Position numbers and translations under genes: made by a program
The notes under the pieces: generated by a model
Told to the model about the DNA's origin: nothing
What the model saw: the letters and a program-made list of their open reading frames with translations, nothing else
The model's database searches: none
Part shown: positions 6,910 to 15,723 of the stretch, piece by piece
Layout: each line of letters starts with the position of its first letter
Position numbering within the stretch: the stretch's first letter is position 1
DNA from: Endozoicomonas sp965232255
GTDB taxonomy: Bacteria; Pseudomonadota; Gammaproteobacteria; Pseudomonadales; Endozoicomonadaceae
Assembly (NCBI GenBank): GCA_965232255.1
Contig: OZ246962.1
Coordinates: 3,472,001-3,536,000 of the forward strand
Direction: 5' to 3'
DNA: 64,000 nucleotides

Positions 6910-9900
6910 CTAGCGACGCTGATCATAGTTTTCGACGTCCCTCTGGTAATCCTGCAAGGTCCGTATAACCGTATTACGCATGACGGGATCATATTGGTAA
7001 ATAGAATTACCTCTCACGGCATTAATCGCCGCTTCGAAACCGCGATGCTCAATGAGCAGTTCAGGAGCCACGTGCTCTGCGTAGGCATCAAGCACAGGCC
7101 GTCTCAACTCATCCGGAATACGTGAACTATCTAACGGCGCCAGCAGGTCGATGGAAACAGAAGCCAGCTTATAGAGATCCTGTGTTGATAATTGGCTGAT
7201 CATCACTCGCCACGCTTCCGGGCTAACAAGCACTCTCCGATCCTCTGGCGACACTATTCTGTCTGCAAGCACCAAATCCATAATTGCCACGAACGTCAGA
7301 GGTTGTGAACCAAGTGGCGCTGTTGGGTCGTCAAAACCTGCTGCTGCCGCACCCCCCCAGGCTCCATCCACTGGTTCTCCATCTTCAGGCTGTGGAGGCG
7401 CCGGTTGAGGTTGAGGCTGTGGTGCCGCAGGTTGAGGCTGTGGTGCTGCAGGTTGCGGTTGTGGCGCTACTGGTTGCTGGCCAGCACCGGGCCCGGGTTG
7501 TCCAGCGCCACCGGCTGGGAAATTCTGGTATGGCGTTCCTGACCTTGGTGGAGGCTGTGGTGCACCATCAGCACGCGCACCAGCATACCCTTCTACCCGC
7601 TGGATTTCGGCCAGGGCAACATCGAGCATCAGCTGTACCTGCTCAGGAGTCTGAACAAAAGACGGCCCCCTGGCTATACGACCGTTCCAAATCGAGTCCA
7701 TAACGCTAGTGAGCAGGTTACTGCGGTTAACCGATCCGTTGTGAATGCCACTCATTAGCTGCCATAACACGATTTGCGTACCGGTTACGCCTACCCCGTT
7801 GTCACAATGAACGACGGTATTACCTTGGGCAGAAGAGGCATTAACGGCTCGTGTGAAGTCCATATACTGTCTGAACGCTACCGCTCCTGTGGGAACGCCC
7901 TGCCGTGGCCACTGATGGAAGCTATAAATTCTGACTGTCTTCTCTTGACCGCTACCCGCCTCTTGCAGTCTGGTGGTTATGATCTCAAAACCATTGCGCT
8001 GATCAACTCGCTGGGTGGTCATATTAAACGTGCGATCACCAAGTGTTACCTGCCGGGTTGCGCCCAATGACGGCCAGTAACGATGCTCAACACGGCCATC
8101 CATATCAACGATGCTATCAACGTTATGATCCATGGTCATGGCGAGAAAACTGGATAGTTCCTCTGGCGGACCGTGCCTTAATGGCCCTTGAGCGGCAATA
8201 ACATTGCCGTGATAGTCATCAGGACCCGGCGTTACATAGTTGGCATTCACCGCCTCAGGAACGCCATTAAACCACACCTGGGCGGCACTGTGATTGGGCG
8301 GGATAATCCACGCTGTCCGGGTGCCACCTAGTACAACAGGTACAAAGTCATTGGCATTGTGAATCTGTCCAGTGCGATCTCTTAGTAACGAAAACATTGA
8401 GTTGGCAATGGCCGCTGTGCTGGCGGTGCCCAGCGCCGGTACGATGCCGGTCATACCCGGAACGCTCGGCCACGGCGTGCCATCAGCTCGCAATCCTGCT
8501 CCACCGACTGCCCCGCTCACTCCTCCTGCTCCGGCGCCAGCTGGCTGGATAACAGGAGCCTGGATAACGGGTGCCTGAACCGGTACCGGAATGGGTGCTG
8601 GTGCCGGAGCTGGTTGAGCGGCTGGTGCTGGTACCTGCGGTGCACCCATAGGTTGCGGCTGGTACACCATTTGTTGTCTGGGTCGGAACGACACCGTCAC
8701 TCGCCCTGAACCAGGCTGCGTGACCACAACCTGTGGCTGGACTCCCGCGGCTGCAGGAGGTGCCGCAAACGGCTGGGCTGCCGGAATCTGGCCATGTGCT
8801 ATGGCAAGATTCTGATAGGCGTCAGCAAGATTCTGATGCGCCGCAGCGAGAGCCTGTGGTGACAGAACGCCAGGCAAGGTTCCCTGGACTGGAGTCAGGG
8901 GCGCCTGAGGAGGAATCAGAGCGACCGGCTGCCCATTGACATAAACCTGAGTTCCTCTGGGGCTCTGTGCGCCAGCGATATGAACTTGTGGCCCACCAGC
9001 TGCCTGCTGTCCAGCGACGTAAACCTGTGGTCCACCAGCCACCAGCTGACCGTTGACATAAACCTGTGGTCCACTAGCTGCCTGCTGGCCAGCGACGTAC
9101 ACCTGTGGAGTGCCGGCCATCAGCTGACCATTGACATAAACCTGCGGTCCACCGGGCGCTTGTTGCCCGGCGATATAAATCTGCTGTCCGGCAACATAAT
9201 TCAGAGGTGCACCGGATGCCAAAGGTGGCATAGCGGGACCATAGTGCATAACAGGAACCGGCGGCATACCGGGTATTGGCTGCCCCATGGTAGGAACCTG
9301 ATACATACCAGGCAGTCCGGCAACAGGAGCCTGAGGTGCTCCCGGTGGGGGCGGGGGGGCAGCAGGTACAGGTAATGACAGGCCACCTGCAGCACCTGCT
9401 CCCTGACCCGCCTGGGCACCTGGCATATGGCCAGTCCCAGCTAACCGAGCTGCCATGGCAGCCACATTATCGCGAGTGGGGGGAGCGACCGGAGCAGCAA
9501 CCGGGCTCGGAGCAGCAGTCGGCGCACTGGAACCAGCTCTGCGAGCACCAACAGCGGCTGCGGCAGAAGCAATCCCTCCCAGACTCGCAAGAGCTCCGGC
9601 AGCTTGAGTTCCGCTGCCGGTAACAGCGCGTTGAATACGGGCAGCAAGATCAGACGCTGAGACCGGGCTGGGAGCACCTTGTGAACCACCTGCTCCCACC
9701 GCAGCGGCCGCAGCAGCAATACTCCGGCCGCTGCGGGGTGTCGGTGTCGGGGTTGGTGCCGCCGTTGACGCTTGTGAACCAGCACCACTATTTATGGCAG
9801 CTGCACGTCGGCGAACATCCCCTACTCTCGGCCCCTGAGGCCGCACAACACCCGATTCCCCATCACCTGGTGCTTGTTGCGGCTGCTGTTGCGACTGGCC

Positions 9901-10104
9901 GCCACTGGTCAGGGCAGCTACCGGATGCATTGGGCCGCCCGGCGCCTGCGGATGCACCCCTCCCGGGATGGCGCCAATGGCATGAGCTAACGAAACCTGA
10001 CCTTGGGCACCCCTGATCCCTGAACCTGAGCGACGATCACTGCTGCTATTGCTGTTTGCGCCCTGTGCATTCCGGATTGTTGAATTACTGTTAGTTGGCC
10101 ACAT
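6910..10104 (-). CDS. PTP paralog A: protein tyrosine pseudophosphatase with Pro/Ala-rich N-terminus
   Basis: 1064 residues. Residues 1-560 are low-complexity Pro/Gly/Ala/Gln, with a shared GGPM...AALTSGG element near residue 50 and YVNGQ/YVAGQ tandem repeats at ~305-390. A classical PTP fold follows (~565-830; VIAAQGPL near 635). Its P-loop reads HCDNGVGVTG: Cys767 is kept but the invariant Arg is Val773. The WPD loop reads WPR, with Arg734 in place of the general acid. The Q-loop (FVQTPEQ) is intact. Losing both the phosphate-binding Arg and the acid makes hydrolysis very unlikely, so a phosphotyrosine-binding or scaffold role is my inference. A Pro/Gln linker leads to the ~120-residue C-terminal module shared by all four paralogs. 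It has its own promoter block and an AAGG ribosome-binding site. No Sec signal peptide is visible. Confidence 0.85.
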   Translation of the reverse strand: MWPTNSNSTIRNAQGANSNSSSDRRSGSGIRGAQGQVSLAHAIGAIPGGVHPQAPGGPMHPVAALTSGGQSQQQPQQAPGDGESGVVRPQGPRVGDVRRRAAAINSGAGSQASTAAPTPTPTPRSGRSIAAAAAAVGAGGSQGAPSPVSASDLAARIQRAVTGSGTQAAGALASLGGIASAAAAVGARRAGSSAPTAAPSPVAAPVAPPTRDNVAAMAARLAGTGHMPGAQAGQGAGAAGGLSLPVPAAPPPPPGAPQAPVAGLPGMYQVPTMGQPIPGMPPVPVMHYGPAMPPLASGAPLNYVAGQQIYIAGQQAPGGPQVYVNGQLMAGTPQVYVAGQQAASGPQVYVNGQLVAGGPQVYVAGQQAAGGPQVHIAGAQSPRGTQVYVNGQPVALIPPQAPLTPVQGTLPGVLSPQALAAAHQNLADAYQNLAIAHGQIPAAQPFAAPPAAAGVQPQVVVTQPGSGRVTVSFRPRQQMVYQPQPMGAPQVPAPAAQPAPAPAPIPVPVQAPVIQAPVIQPAGAGAGGVSGAVGGAGLRADGTPWPSVPGMTGIVPALGTASTAAIANSMFSLLRDRTGQIHNANDFVPVVLGGTRTAWIIPPNHSAAQVWFNGVPEAVNANYVTPGPDDYHGNVIAAQGPLRHGPPEELSSFLAMTMDHNVDSIVDMDGRVEHRYWPSLGATRQVTLGDRTFNMTTQRVDQRNGFEIITTRLQEAGSGQEKTVRIYSFHQWPRQGVPTGAVAFRQYMDFTRAVNASSAQGNTVVHCDNGVGVTGTQIVLWQLMSGIHNGSVNRSNLLTSVMDSIWNGRIARGPSFVQTPEQVQLMLDVALAEIQRVEGYAGARADGAPQPPPRSGTPYQNFPAGGAGQPGPGAGQQPVAPQPQPAAPQPQPAAPQPQPQPAPPQPEDGEPVDGAWGGAAAAGFDDPTAPLGSQPLTFVAIMDLVLADRIVSPEDRRVLVSPEAWRVMISQLSTQDLYKLASVSIDLLAPLDSSRIPDELRRPVLDAYAEHVAPELLIEHRGFEAAINAVRGNSIYQYDPVMRNTVIRTLQDYQRDVENYDQRR
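8930..9195 (-). repeat. 45-bp tandem repeats inside PTP A
   Basis: Six to seven copies of a 15-residue unit, PQVYV(N/A)GQ plus a short Gly/Ala/Pro linker. NGQ and AGQ units alternate, so the higher-order period is 90 bp. All copies are in frame. The function is unknown; the regular YVxGQ spacing suggests a beta-solenoid-like or binding array. Confidence 0.75.
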
Positions 10105-10915
10105 TTTCTAACCTTGTTGCTGCAAATACATCAGTCAGGGATGGTTGTGCTTGTCTTTTAGCCAGAGCCAATCGTACTCAGCCACCGCACTGCGCACGGT
10201 ATTTCCCGCTGCTTTTCTGCCTTATTCAAAAATTTGTAAAAGTTCGTTGACGCGAATAATGTAGATCGAGCTTTACAATGTGAATAAGGAAAGACCGTGA
10301 CAGCGGATCAGGGCACTGCCAAAATCAGTGCTGCAATGATTCAATAACTCAGCAGCCATTTAATGTTAAGGCGAAAAAACCCCACCCATACCGGCGAAAA
10401 AAACATCAACCGCAATCATCAAAGGCAATAAAAAATATCAAACCAGCAACTGATTCCATTGCCATTGTGCAATTTCATCAGTTACTTTTACCCCTATCTC
10501 ACCCAAGCATCATTGCCCGTACCTCCTACCAAGACGGGCAGCTGCATGGCTTCGGACAAAACAATGCTTATTTTTCAACAGATTGTTTTTTGTATTATGT
10601 TCAACACCACTGCTTGGCTGGTAAAAAAACAGCGGACGAATGACTAATAATTTTGAGCAATTTTTGCCTTTGCTTTTTTCGCCATTGCCGTGGTGCAAAT
10701 TACTCAATAAAACTCCAGACAGACACGCCCGGAAATTACTTATGACCGTATTTTTTTTGTACTCGCTACTGTCGCCTGAGCATTTGACAATCCTTCGCCA
10801 GAAACACCGGATAAACGACAATGAAGTTCAACTATGCGCTTTAACGGGATGAATACCGGCAAACTTTGTGTTCATTCCAAACTGAATACCGTCGTTCTTT
10901 TATGACAATGAATAG
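10105..10915. other. AT-rich intergenic region upstream of PTP gene A
   Basis: About 810 bp. It contains the leader and promoter block of gene A at its left end. From about 10300 to the end of gene B it is AT-rich; the small open frames on both strands have no ribosome-binding site and no recognisable composition, so I see no gene. No clear terminator for gene B was found. Confidence 0.55.
10256..10284 (-). promoter_or_regulatory. Shared promoter block of PTP gene A
   Basis: On the minus strand TTCACA (10284-10279), 17 bp, CATTAT (10261-10256). The upstream flank GGTCTTTCCTTA and the spacer start TTGTAAAG are the same as in front of gene D. It lies ~150 bp before the gene A start. The shared spacing and flanks support a real promoter or activator site. 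Confidence 0.6.
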
Positions 10916-12745
10916 CTATGATGATGAACCGCGAACGAACAGCGCTTTTTGTTGCAATATTGGCGACTGTCGACCATATCGGCTGAGAGCTGACCTCATG
11001 GCACTGCCGACCAGCGTGCTTGCCCGAAACGCAGGATTACGATGCCCCTCCAACTTGTCCAACGCTTGCTGAACACCGCCGGTTTCCTGCACCAGCTCCG
11101 GTACTCGTAATGCCACATATGCCTCAATGACCGGTCCTCTTAAATCAGGTGGGTAACCACTGCCTTCACCAAGGGGAGCGGCTTCATCTACTCCCAACTG
11201 GTAAAGTTCGACTGAGGTCAAACGGCTGATCATATGCCGCCACTCCTGAGAATTAACCACCGTTTGTCGTTTGTCGACCGTCGTCAGTTGATTGGCACGC
11301 AACGCATGCAAGACACCCCCAAGAGTGGGTGGGCGCTCGGTGCCGCCGGGCTGCCTGGCACTAGCTCCGGCCTGGGCAGCCGCTCCGGATGATGATCGAC
11401 CCTCCAAGCGGTCAAGTTCGGCGTGGCCACAATCGATCAGCATATTCACTTCTGTGGTGTAACGAACAAACGGTCGTCCCCGGGCCTGAGTGCCCTCCAC
11501 AAGCAGCTTACGGATACTCGACAATAAGTTGGTCCGATTAATCACACCAGCGCGAATACCGGCCATTAGCTTACTGTGAGCAACAAACGTGCCACTTCTG
11601 CCGTTACCATTCACACATTGCACCAACGTGGTGCCCGACTGGTTATGCGCCCAGTCCCGGGAAAACTGCGTGAATTGCGCCAGATTATGTTCTGTCGGGA
11701 CGCCGGCGTCTGGCCACTGCGTGAAGTGGTAAAGCTTGAGTTCCTGTACTTGTCTGGTGGCTGCCTCTTTTACCGTCAGAGTAACGATTTGGTAACCAGG
11801 ATGCTGTTCAACCCGCCGGGTCTTCACCTTTATTACCCGATTGCCCAGTTTATAGCTGTTAGCTTCACCTGTATTTGGCCAGTACTGCGCCCTAAGCATC
11901 GCCGGATCAACACTGGCTCCGGCACCGCTTAACAGGCTCAGCGTGGCCATACTGCTCACCCCAAGCCCAACTGCCCCGTCACCTTCGGCCGGATTAAACA
12001 TGCCTTTAAAGGTGCTGTCGCTGGTCAGATTGACGATTGAACCGACCTGGTGGTCCAGCACTGTCGCGTAAAGAGCCGGTAACGAGTGCGGGTTACAGCT
12101 CTCTGGCAGTGGCGTCTGAGCCACAATGGTGCGCCCGTCAACAAGGCTGGCACTGGTGGGGACATCAGCCCCATAAAGGCGGATATTAACGGCGGAGTGC
12201 CCGGGCACAACGTCATCTGAAAAGCGGCTTCCGCCGACCACGCCATTATCAAACAGATCACGCCCCAAATTCTGGTTATGGCAGCCATCGCGAAGCTCAT
12301 CCAGTATTTTGTCGGCAGCAGTGCGATAAGAATCATCAGCACTTTGGACAACTGCGTCGGCACCACCTATTCCCTGCATTGCCAGCCTGTCTGCCAAGCT
12401 GGGCCCTGTCAGTCCGACGCGCGTTGCGACAAAATCGGCAGGTAAAAGAGCATGGCGACGAACGGAACCCACGCCTTGCAATCGTTGCATAATCCCCAGG
12501 CTGGATGCTCTTGGTGGTGCTGCCGGCGGAGGATTAGCACCACTGTGGTGAGCGCCGCTTAAAGCCGCAGCAGGGCGCATTGGTCCGCCAGACACTGCCA
12601 GGGCATAAGGCAGCCCAGCATCACCGGACGGCCCGATCAATGGAGCGCGGCTGCGAGCGCCACTGATACTCACGCCAGTAATTCCCCGCCGACTGACCGC
12701 AGCGCTGGCGGATGTTCTCACCAGGGGAACAATTGGCTTTGGCAT
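10916..12745 (-). CDS. PTP paralog B: classical protein tyrosine phosphatase, likely active
   Basis: 609 residues, the shortest of the four. The N-terminus (MPKPIVPLVR) leads to the shared GGPMRPAAALSG element near residue 55 and a short Pro-rich stretch. The PTP domain (~160-450) keeps Cys377 and Arg383 in QCVNGNGRSG and the general acid Asp346 in WPDAGVP. The usual His before the Cys is Gln, and both Q-loop glutamines are gone (FVRYTTE), so activity may be reduced. The C-terminal shared module (~485-600) is near-identical in pattern to that of C. The ATG at 12745 has AATGAGGT upstream. Only 143 bp separate it from gene C and no shared promoter block lies between, so B is probably transcribed with C. 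Confidence 0.85.
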   Translation of the reverse strand: MPKPIVPLVRTSASAAVSRRGITGVSISGARSRAPLIGPSGDAGLPYALAVSGGPMRPAAALSGAHHSGANPPPAAPPRASSLGIMQRLQGVGSVRRHALLPADFVATRVGLTGPSLADRLAMQGIGGADAVVQSADDSYRTAADKILDELRDGCHNQNLGRDLFDNGVVGGSRFSDDVVPGHSAVNIRLYGADVPTSASLVDGRTIVAQTPLPESCNPHSLPALYATVLDHQVGSIVNLTSDSTFKGMFNPAEGDGAVGLGVSSMATLSLLSGAGASVDPAMLRAQYWPNTGEANSYKLGNRVIKVKTRRVEQHPGYQIVTLTVKEAATRQVQELKLYHFTQWPDAGVPTEHNLAQFTQFSRDWAHNQSGTTLVQCVNGNGRSGTFVAHSKLMAGIRAGVINRTNLLSSIRKLLVEGTQARGRPFVRYTTEVNMLIDCGHAELDRLEGRSSSGAAAQAGASARQPGGTERPPTLGGVLHALRANQLTTVDKRQTVVNSQEWRHMISRLTSVELYQLGVDEAAPLGEGSGYPPDLRGPVIEAYVALRVPELVQETGGVQQALDKLEGHRNPAFRASTLVGSAMRSALSRYGRQSPILQQKALFVRGSSS

Positions 12746-12818
12746 TTTTTAAGACCTCATTATTTTCATGCAACCAACGCCATTCGGCTCGGAAGAGAAA
12801 GGACCGGAAGCAGAAAAA

Positions 12819-12854
12819 GAAGAAAAAAGGACAGCCAAAGAAAAAAGGACAGCC
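12819..12854. repeat. 18-bp purine-rich tandem repeat between PTP genes B and C
   Basis: Two adjacent copies of AAAGAAAAAAGGACAGCC (the first with one difference) in the B-C spacer. No hairpin or T-run accompanies them, consistent with read-through from C into B. Confidence 0.5.
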
Positions 12855-12888
12855 ATAAAATCGAAGAAGAACATTTTGGGCATCTGTT

Positions 12889-15180
12889 TTAGTTCTGTGA
12901 TGACGACGCACCCCGGACAAACTGAGTCCTTTGCTGCAACACTTGTGGCTGCTGGCCATGCTGGTTGAGAGCGACCCTCATGGCACGACCGACCGGTGCA
13001 TCTGGCTGAAACACAGGATTAGAGTGACTACCCAGCCATGCCAACGCCTGCTGAACACCGCCTTCCTGCTGGATCAGGCCCGACACCCGTAACCGAACAT
13101 AAGCCTCAATAACCGGCTGCCTTAAGGCCTCTGGGTAACCACTGCGCTCGCCAAGAGGGCCGGCACCATCCACCGCCAACTGATAAAGCTCAGATACCGT
13201 AAGGCCGCTGATCATCTCGCGCCAGACCGGGCGACTAACCGTCATGTGCTGCTTGTCGACTGTCGTCAACTGCTTCGTGCGTAACCAATGCAGGATGGTG
13301 CTAAGGGTTGTGACATAGGAGGTGTCGGTCTGGGCAATACCGGTACCAGCCGCCGCGCCATCCTGACTGGCAGCGCCAGGCACTTGGGCGCCAGCTCGCC
13401 GCTCAAGTGCATCCAGGGCGATATTGAGCACCAGCTCAACATCTGACGAGTATTGAATGAACGAATTACCCCTGGCAACAATGCCGCTGTAGATCAGACC
13501 TGCGAGACTCTCAAGCAGGTTATTTTGGTTAACGATGCCGGAATCAATTCCTGCCATCAGTTGCTCAAGTACCGTAAACACGCCACTTCTGCCATAGCCG
13601 TGGGAGCATTGCACCACAGTGGTACCGGCAGGACGGTTGACGCGATAGTCCCTGGCGAAAGCAGTGAGTTGCCGCAGTTCTCTGCCCTGGGGGGAACCGG
13701 CAAATGGCCATTGCGTGTAGTGGTAAAGTGTGACCTCGCGTACCTGGTTAACAGCAGGCTCAGACACCCGCAAAGTGACAACTTGATAACCGGAGTGTTG
13801 CTTGACTTTGGACGTCTTTACCTTGATAAAGCGCTCGCCCAAGTGATAGTTGATGGTTTTACCTTTCTCTGGCCAGTATTGCGCTTTAAGTTCTGCCGGG
13901 TTCGGCCCGGCAGGTTCTTGACCGGCCAGCCCAAAGACTGCTGCATTGATCGCGCGCGGTACTGCGGGGCTACCAGCTCCTCCCTGACTACCGACGTCTG
14001 GTGGTCCGGGATTGTGCATTTGCTCAAGCGTGTCGTCGTTTAGCAGATTGACCACCGAGCTGACGCCATGGTCCATCAACATGGCATAAAAAGCTGGCAA
14101 CGATTGTGTATTTTGCTGCTCCGCCAGCGGTGCCTGCGCCACAATGGTATGGCTATCAACCACACTGGCATTGACGGGCTGGTTAACACCGTTGACCCGG
14201 ACATTCACAATGGAGTGCCCCAGCACCGGGCTATCGGAAAAACGCTTGCCGCCAAGCAGTTCACCTTGCACCAGGTCACTGGGTCCATGAATATCCACAG
14301 CGTGGCGAGAAAGCGCGGCCAGCAGCGCCGCGGCCACCTCAGCGGTAGTGCCTGAGTTCAGCGTCAGGCCAGTCAGTGCTGGTGTTGCTGCCAGCGCCGC
14401 CGTGGCATTTGCCGGTTGCTCTTTAATTTCATTCAGTCTGTTGACCACCCGGATCACGTCCACTCCCTCGCAACGCCGGGGTAAACCAAGCCTTTCAGCC
14501 AAGTCGCCCTTGAGGGTTCGGTAGGCTGCAGTGTCTCGCTTCGCGGCTTTTTTCATCCTTTGGAAGAGCGAATCACTGTCGTTTGGGCGCAATCGTTCAA
14601 AGCGATTAAGCAAGCTGAGGAAGCTCGGGTCATCCAACACCTGTATCTGCTCACCACAGCCAATCGCAGAATAGTCAATCTGGCTCGCGGCCAAGTCACG
14701 CGGAATCAGGGCATGGCGACGATCAGGCTGGCGGTCGCCACGCAACCGCGCGACGACACCAAGGCTTGTTGACCTTAGCGGTGGTACTGGCGGCTGCTGG
14801 CCAGCTGCGGCCAGGGGACGTCCACGCATATGGGCTGGTTTTGTCGGGCGCAGCGGAGTCTGTTGGGCAGCGGCCAGTGGACGTCCGCGCATATGGGCTG
14901 GTTTTGGCGGGCGTGGCGGAGTCTGTTGGGCAGCGCCCAATGGACGCCCACGCATATGAGCTGGTTTTGGCGGACGCGGCGGAGGCTGGCCACCGCCAGT
15001 CAAGGCAGCAGCAGCTTGCATTGGGCCGCCAGCCAGTGGTCGCGAGGGAGGCATCTCATTTGCTGCGCCACTGACGGGCGAATCACTATGGCCGTCCCTA
15101 ACGGTGCACCCAGTCCGAAAGCGCCCATTAAGCATCAAAGCACCAGAAACGCCGTTCTGGGCACCGATTGGCCGTGGCAT
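12889..15180 (-). CDS. PTP paralog C: PTP-like protein lacking the WPD acid
   Basis: 763 residues. The N-terminal ~140 residues hold the shared GGPMQAAAALTGGG element and three 21-residue PPRPPKPAHMRGRPL repeats. Next comes an ~85-residue helical domain (DPSFLSLLNRFE...KRDTAAYR) shared only with D. The PTP domain (~285-570) keeps Cys525 and Arg531 in QCSHGYGRSG, but the WPD loop is WPF (Phe493), so the general acid is missing. Such a protein could trap phosphotyrosine substrates or hydrolyse them slowly; that is inference. One Q-loop glutamine is kept (FIQYSSD). The C-terminal module follows (~635-750). The gene has the shared promoter block and an AATGAGGTT ribosome-binding site. Confidence 0.85.
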   Translation of the reverse strand: MPRPIGAQNGVSGALMLNGRFRTGCTVRDGHSDSPVSGAANEMPPSRPLAGGPMQAAAALTGGGQPPPRPPKPAHMRGRPLGAAQQTPPRPPKPAHMRGRPLAAAQQTPLRPTKPAHMRGRPLAAAGQQPPVPPLRSTSLGVVARLRGDRQPDRRHALIPRDLAASQIDYSAIGCGEQIQVLDDPSFLSLLNRFERLRPNDSDSLFQRMKKAAKRDTAAYRTLKGDLAERLGLPRRCEGVDVIRVVNRLNEIKEQPANATAALAATPALTGLTLNSGTTAEVAAALLAALSRHAVDIHGPSDLVQGELLGGKRFSDSPVLGHSIVNVRVNGVNQPVNASVVDSHTIVAQAPLAEQQNTQSLPAFYAMLMDHGVSSVVNLLNDDTLEQMHNPGPPDVGSQGGAGSPAVPRAINAAVFGLAGQEPAGPNPAELKAQYWPEKGKTINYHLGERFIKVKTSKVKQHSGYQVVTLRVSEPAVNQVREVTLYHYTQWPFAGSPQGRELRQLTAFARDYRVNRPAGTTVVQCSHGYGRSGVFTVLEQLMAGIDSGIVNQNNLLESLAGLIYSGIVARGNSFIQYSSDVELVLNIALDALERRAGAQVPGAASQDGAAAGTGIAQTDTSYVTTLSTILHWLRTKQLTTVDKQHMTVSRPVWREMISGLTVSELYQLAVDGAGPLGERSGYPEALRQPVIEAYVRLRVSGLIQQEGGVQQALAWLGSHSNPVFQPDAPVGRAMRVALNQHGQQPQVLQQRTQFVRGASSSQN
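14808..14996 (-). repeat. 63-bp tandem repeat, three copies, inside PTP C
   Basis: The exact 63-bp period (marks at 14816, 14879 and 14942) encodes three 21-residue units of the form P(P/L)RP(P/T)KPAHMRGRPL(A/G)AAQQ. Each unit contains RPPKP or RPTKP, a sequence like SH3-domain ligands. Confidence 0.85.
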
Positions 15181-15286
15181 TGTTGAACCTCATTGCGGCA
15201 AACATATTAGCGGGAAGATGGCTTTGCTATTGGACTCTTCAGTTCGTTAGCCCGTTAGCCCGGACTGATTTATTCAGTCGTTGCAC

Positions 15287-15310
15287 AACATACGTCAACG
15301 AACGTATGTT
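15287..15310. promoter_or_regulatory. Perfect 9-bp dyad in the gene C leader
   Basis: AACATACGT, six bases, ACGTATGTT. It falls about 45-60 nt downstream of the expected transcription start of gene C. A second, smaller dyad (GACTGA, five bases, TCAGTC) lies at 15263-15279. These may be an operator pair or leader hairpins. Genes A and D do not have them. Confidence 0.45.
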
Positions 15311-15354
15311 ACCCTGCCAATATGCATAATAACGGTAAAATTTCTACGTGATGC

Positions 15355-15383
15355 ATGATCAAGGCCAAGCCTGACAATGTGAA
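15355..15383 (-). promoter_or_regulatory. Shared promoter block of PTP gene C
   Basis: Minus strand TTCACA (15383-15378), 17 bp, GATCAT (15360-15355), with CACCTATTCACATTGT around the first hexamer. It is a diverged version of the block in front of A and D, at a similar distance (~175 bp) from the start codon. Confidence 0.5.
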
Positions 15384-15669
15384 TAGGTGAAGATAACAAC
15401 AAGCAGCCTGTTTTTTCTGTGGCAATTACATCGTCGCCTACGGCTACCCCAGAAACAGATGGCACATCACCGAAACAATTTCGGGAATTATTTCGAAATG
15501 GCTTCTCTGAACTCTGATCCAGGAACTCGGCTCTGGCAGATTCTGTTCCGGCTGAGTTATGGATCTGTCGGCCGTGAGTTGGCTGGTTATCCAGACAATT
15601 GCTAATAGCAACGCCAGTGCGGGCACTCGACTGACTTACGACATGACCAGTAATTGGCTGACAAACATT

Positions 15670-15699
15670 CATCCCGGAGCGTTAATTTGCTCCGGGATG
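15670..15699 (-). terminator. Hairpin terminator after PTP gene D
   Basis: CATCCCGGAGC (15670-15680) pairs perfectly with GCTCCGGGATG (15689-15699), an 11-bp stem with an 8-base loop, about 25 bp past the gene D stop. The trailing T-run is short and interrupted. Confidence 0.65.
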
Positions 15700-15723
15700 T
15701 GGTTACGTCAGAGTGTGTTTGTG

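Larger units (their letters stand above)
15181..15723. other. Intergenic region between PTP genes C and D
   Basis: About 540 bp with no credible gene. From right to left it holds the gene D terminator hairpin, an unassigned stretch, the gene C promoter block, a perfect dyad and the leader of gene C with its ribosome-binding site. Confidence 0.6.

Noticed and set aside
8930..9195. Regular short repeats that might suggest a CRISPR array
   Set aside because: The units are in frame, degenerate and without unique spacers of constant length; they are protein repeats of PTP A.
10510..10852. Small open frames on both strands between PTP genes A and B
   Set aside because: AT-rich region, overlapping frames on both strands, no ribosome-binding sites, no resemblance to known proteins.
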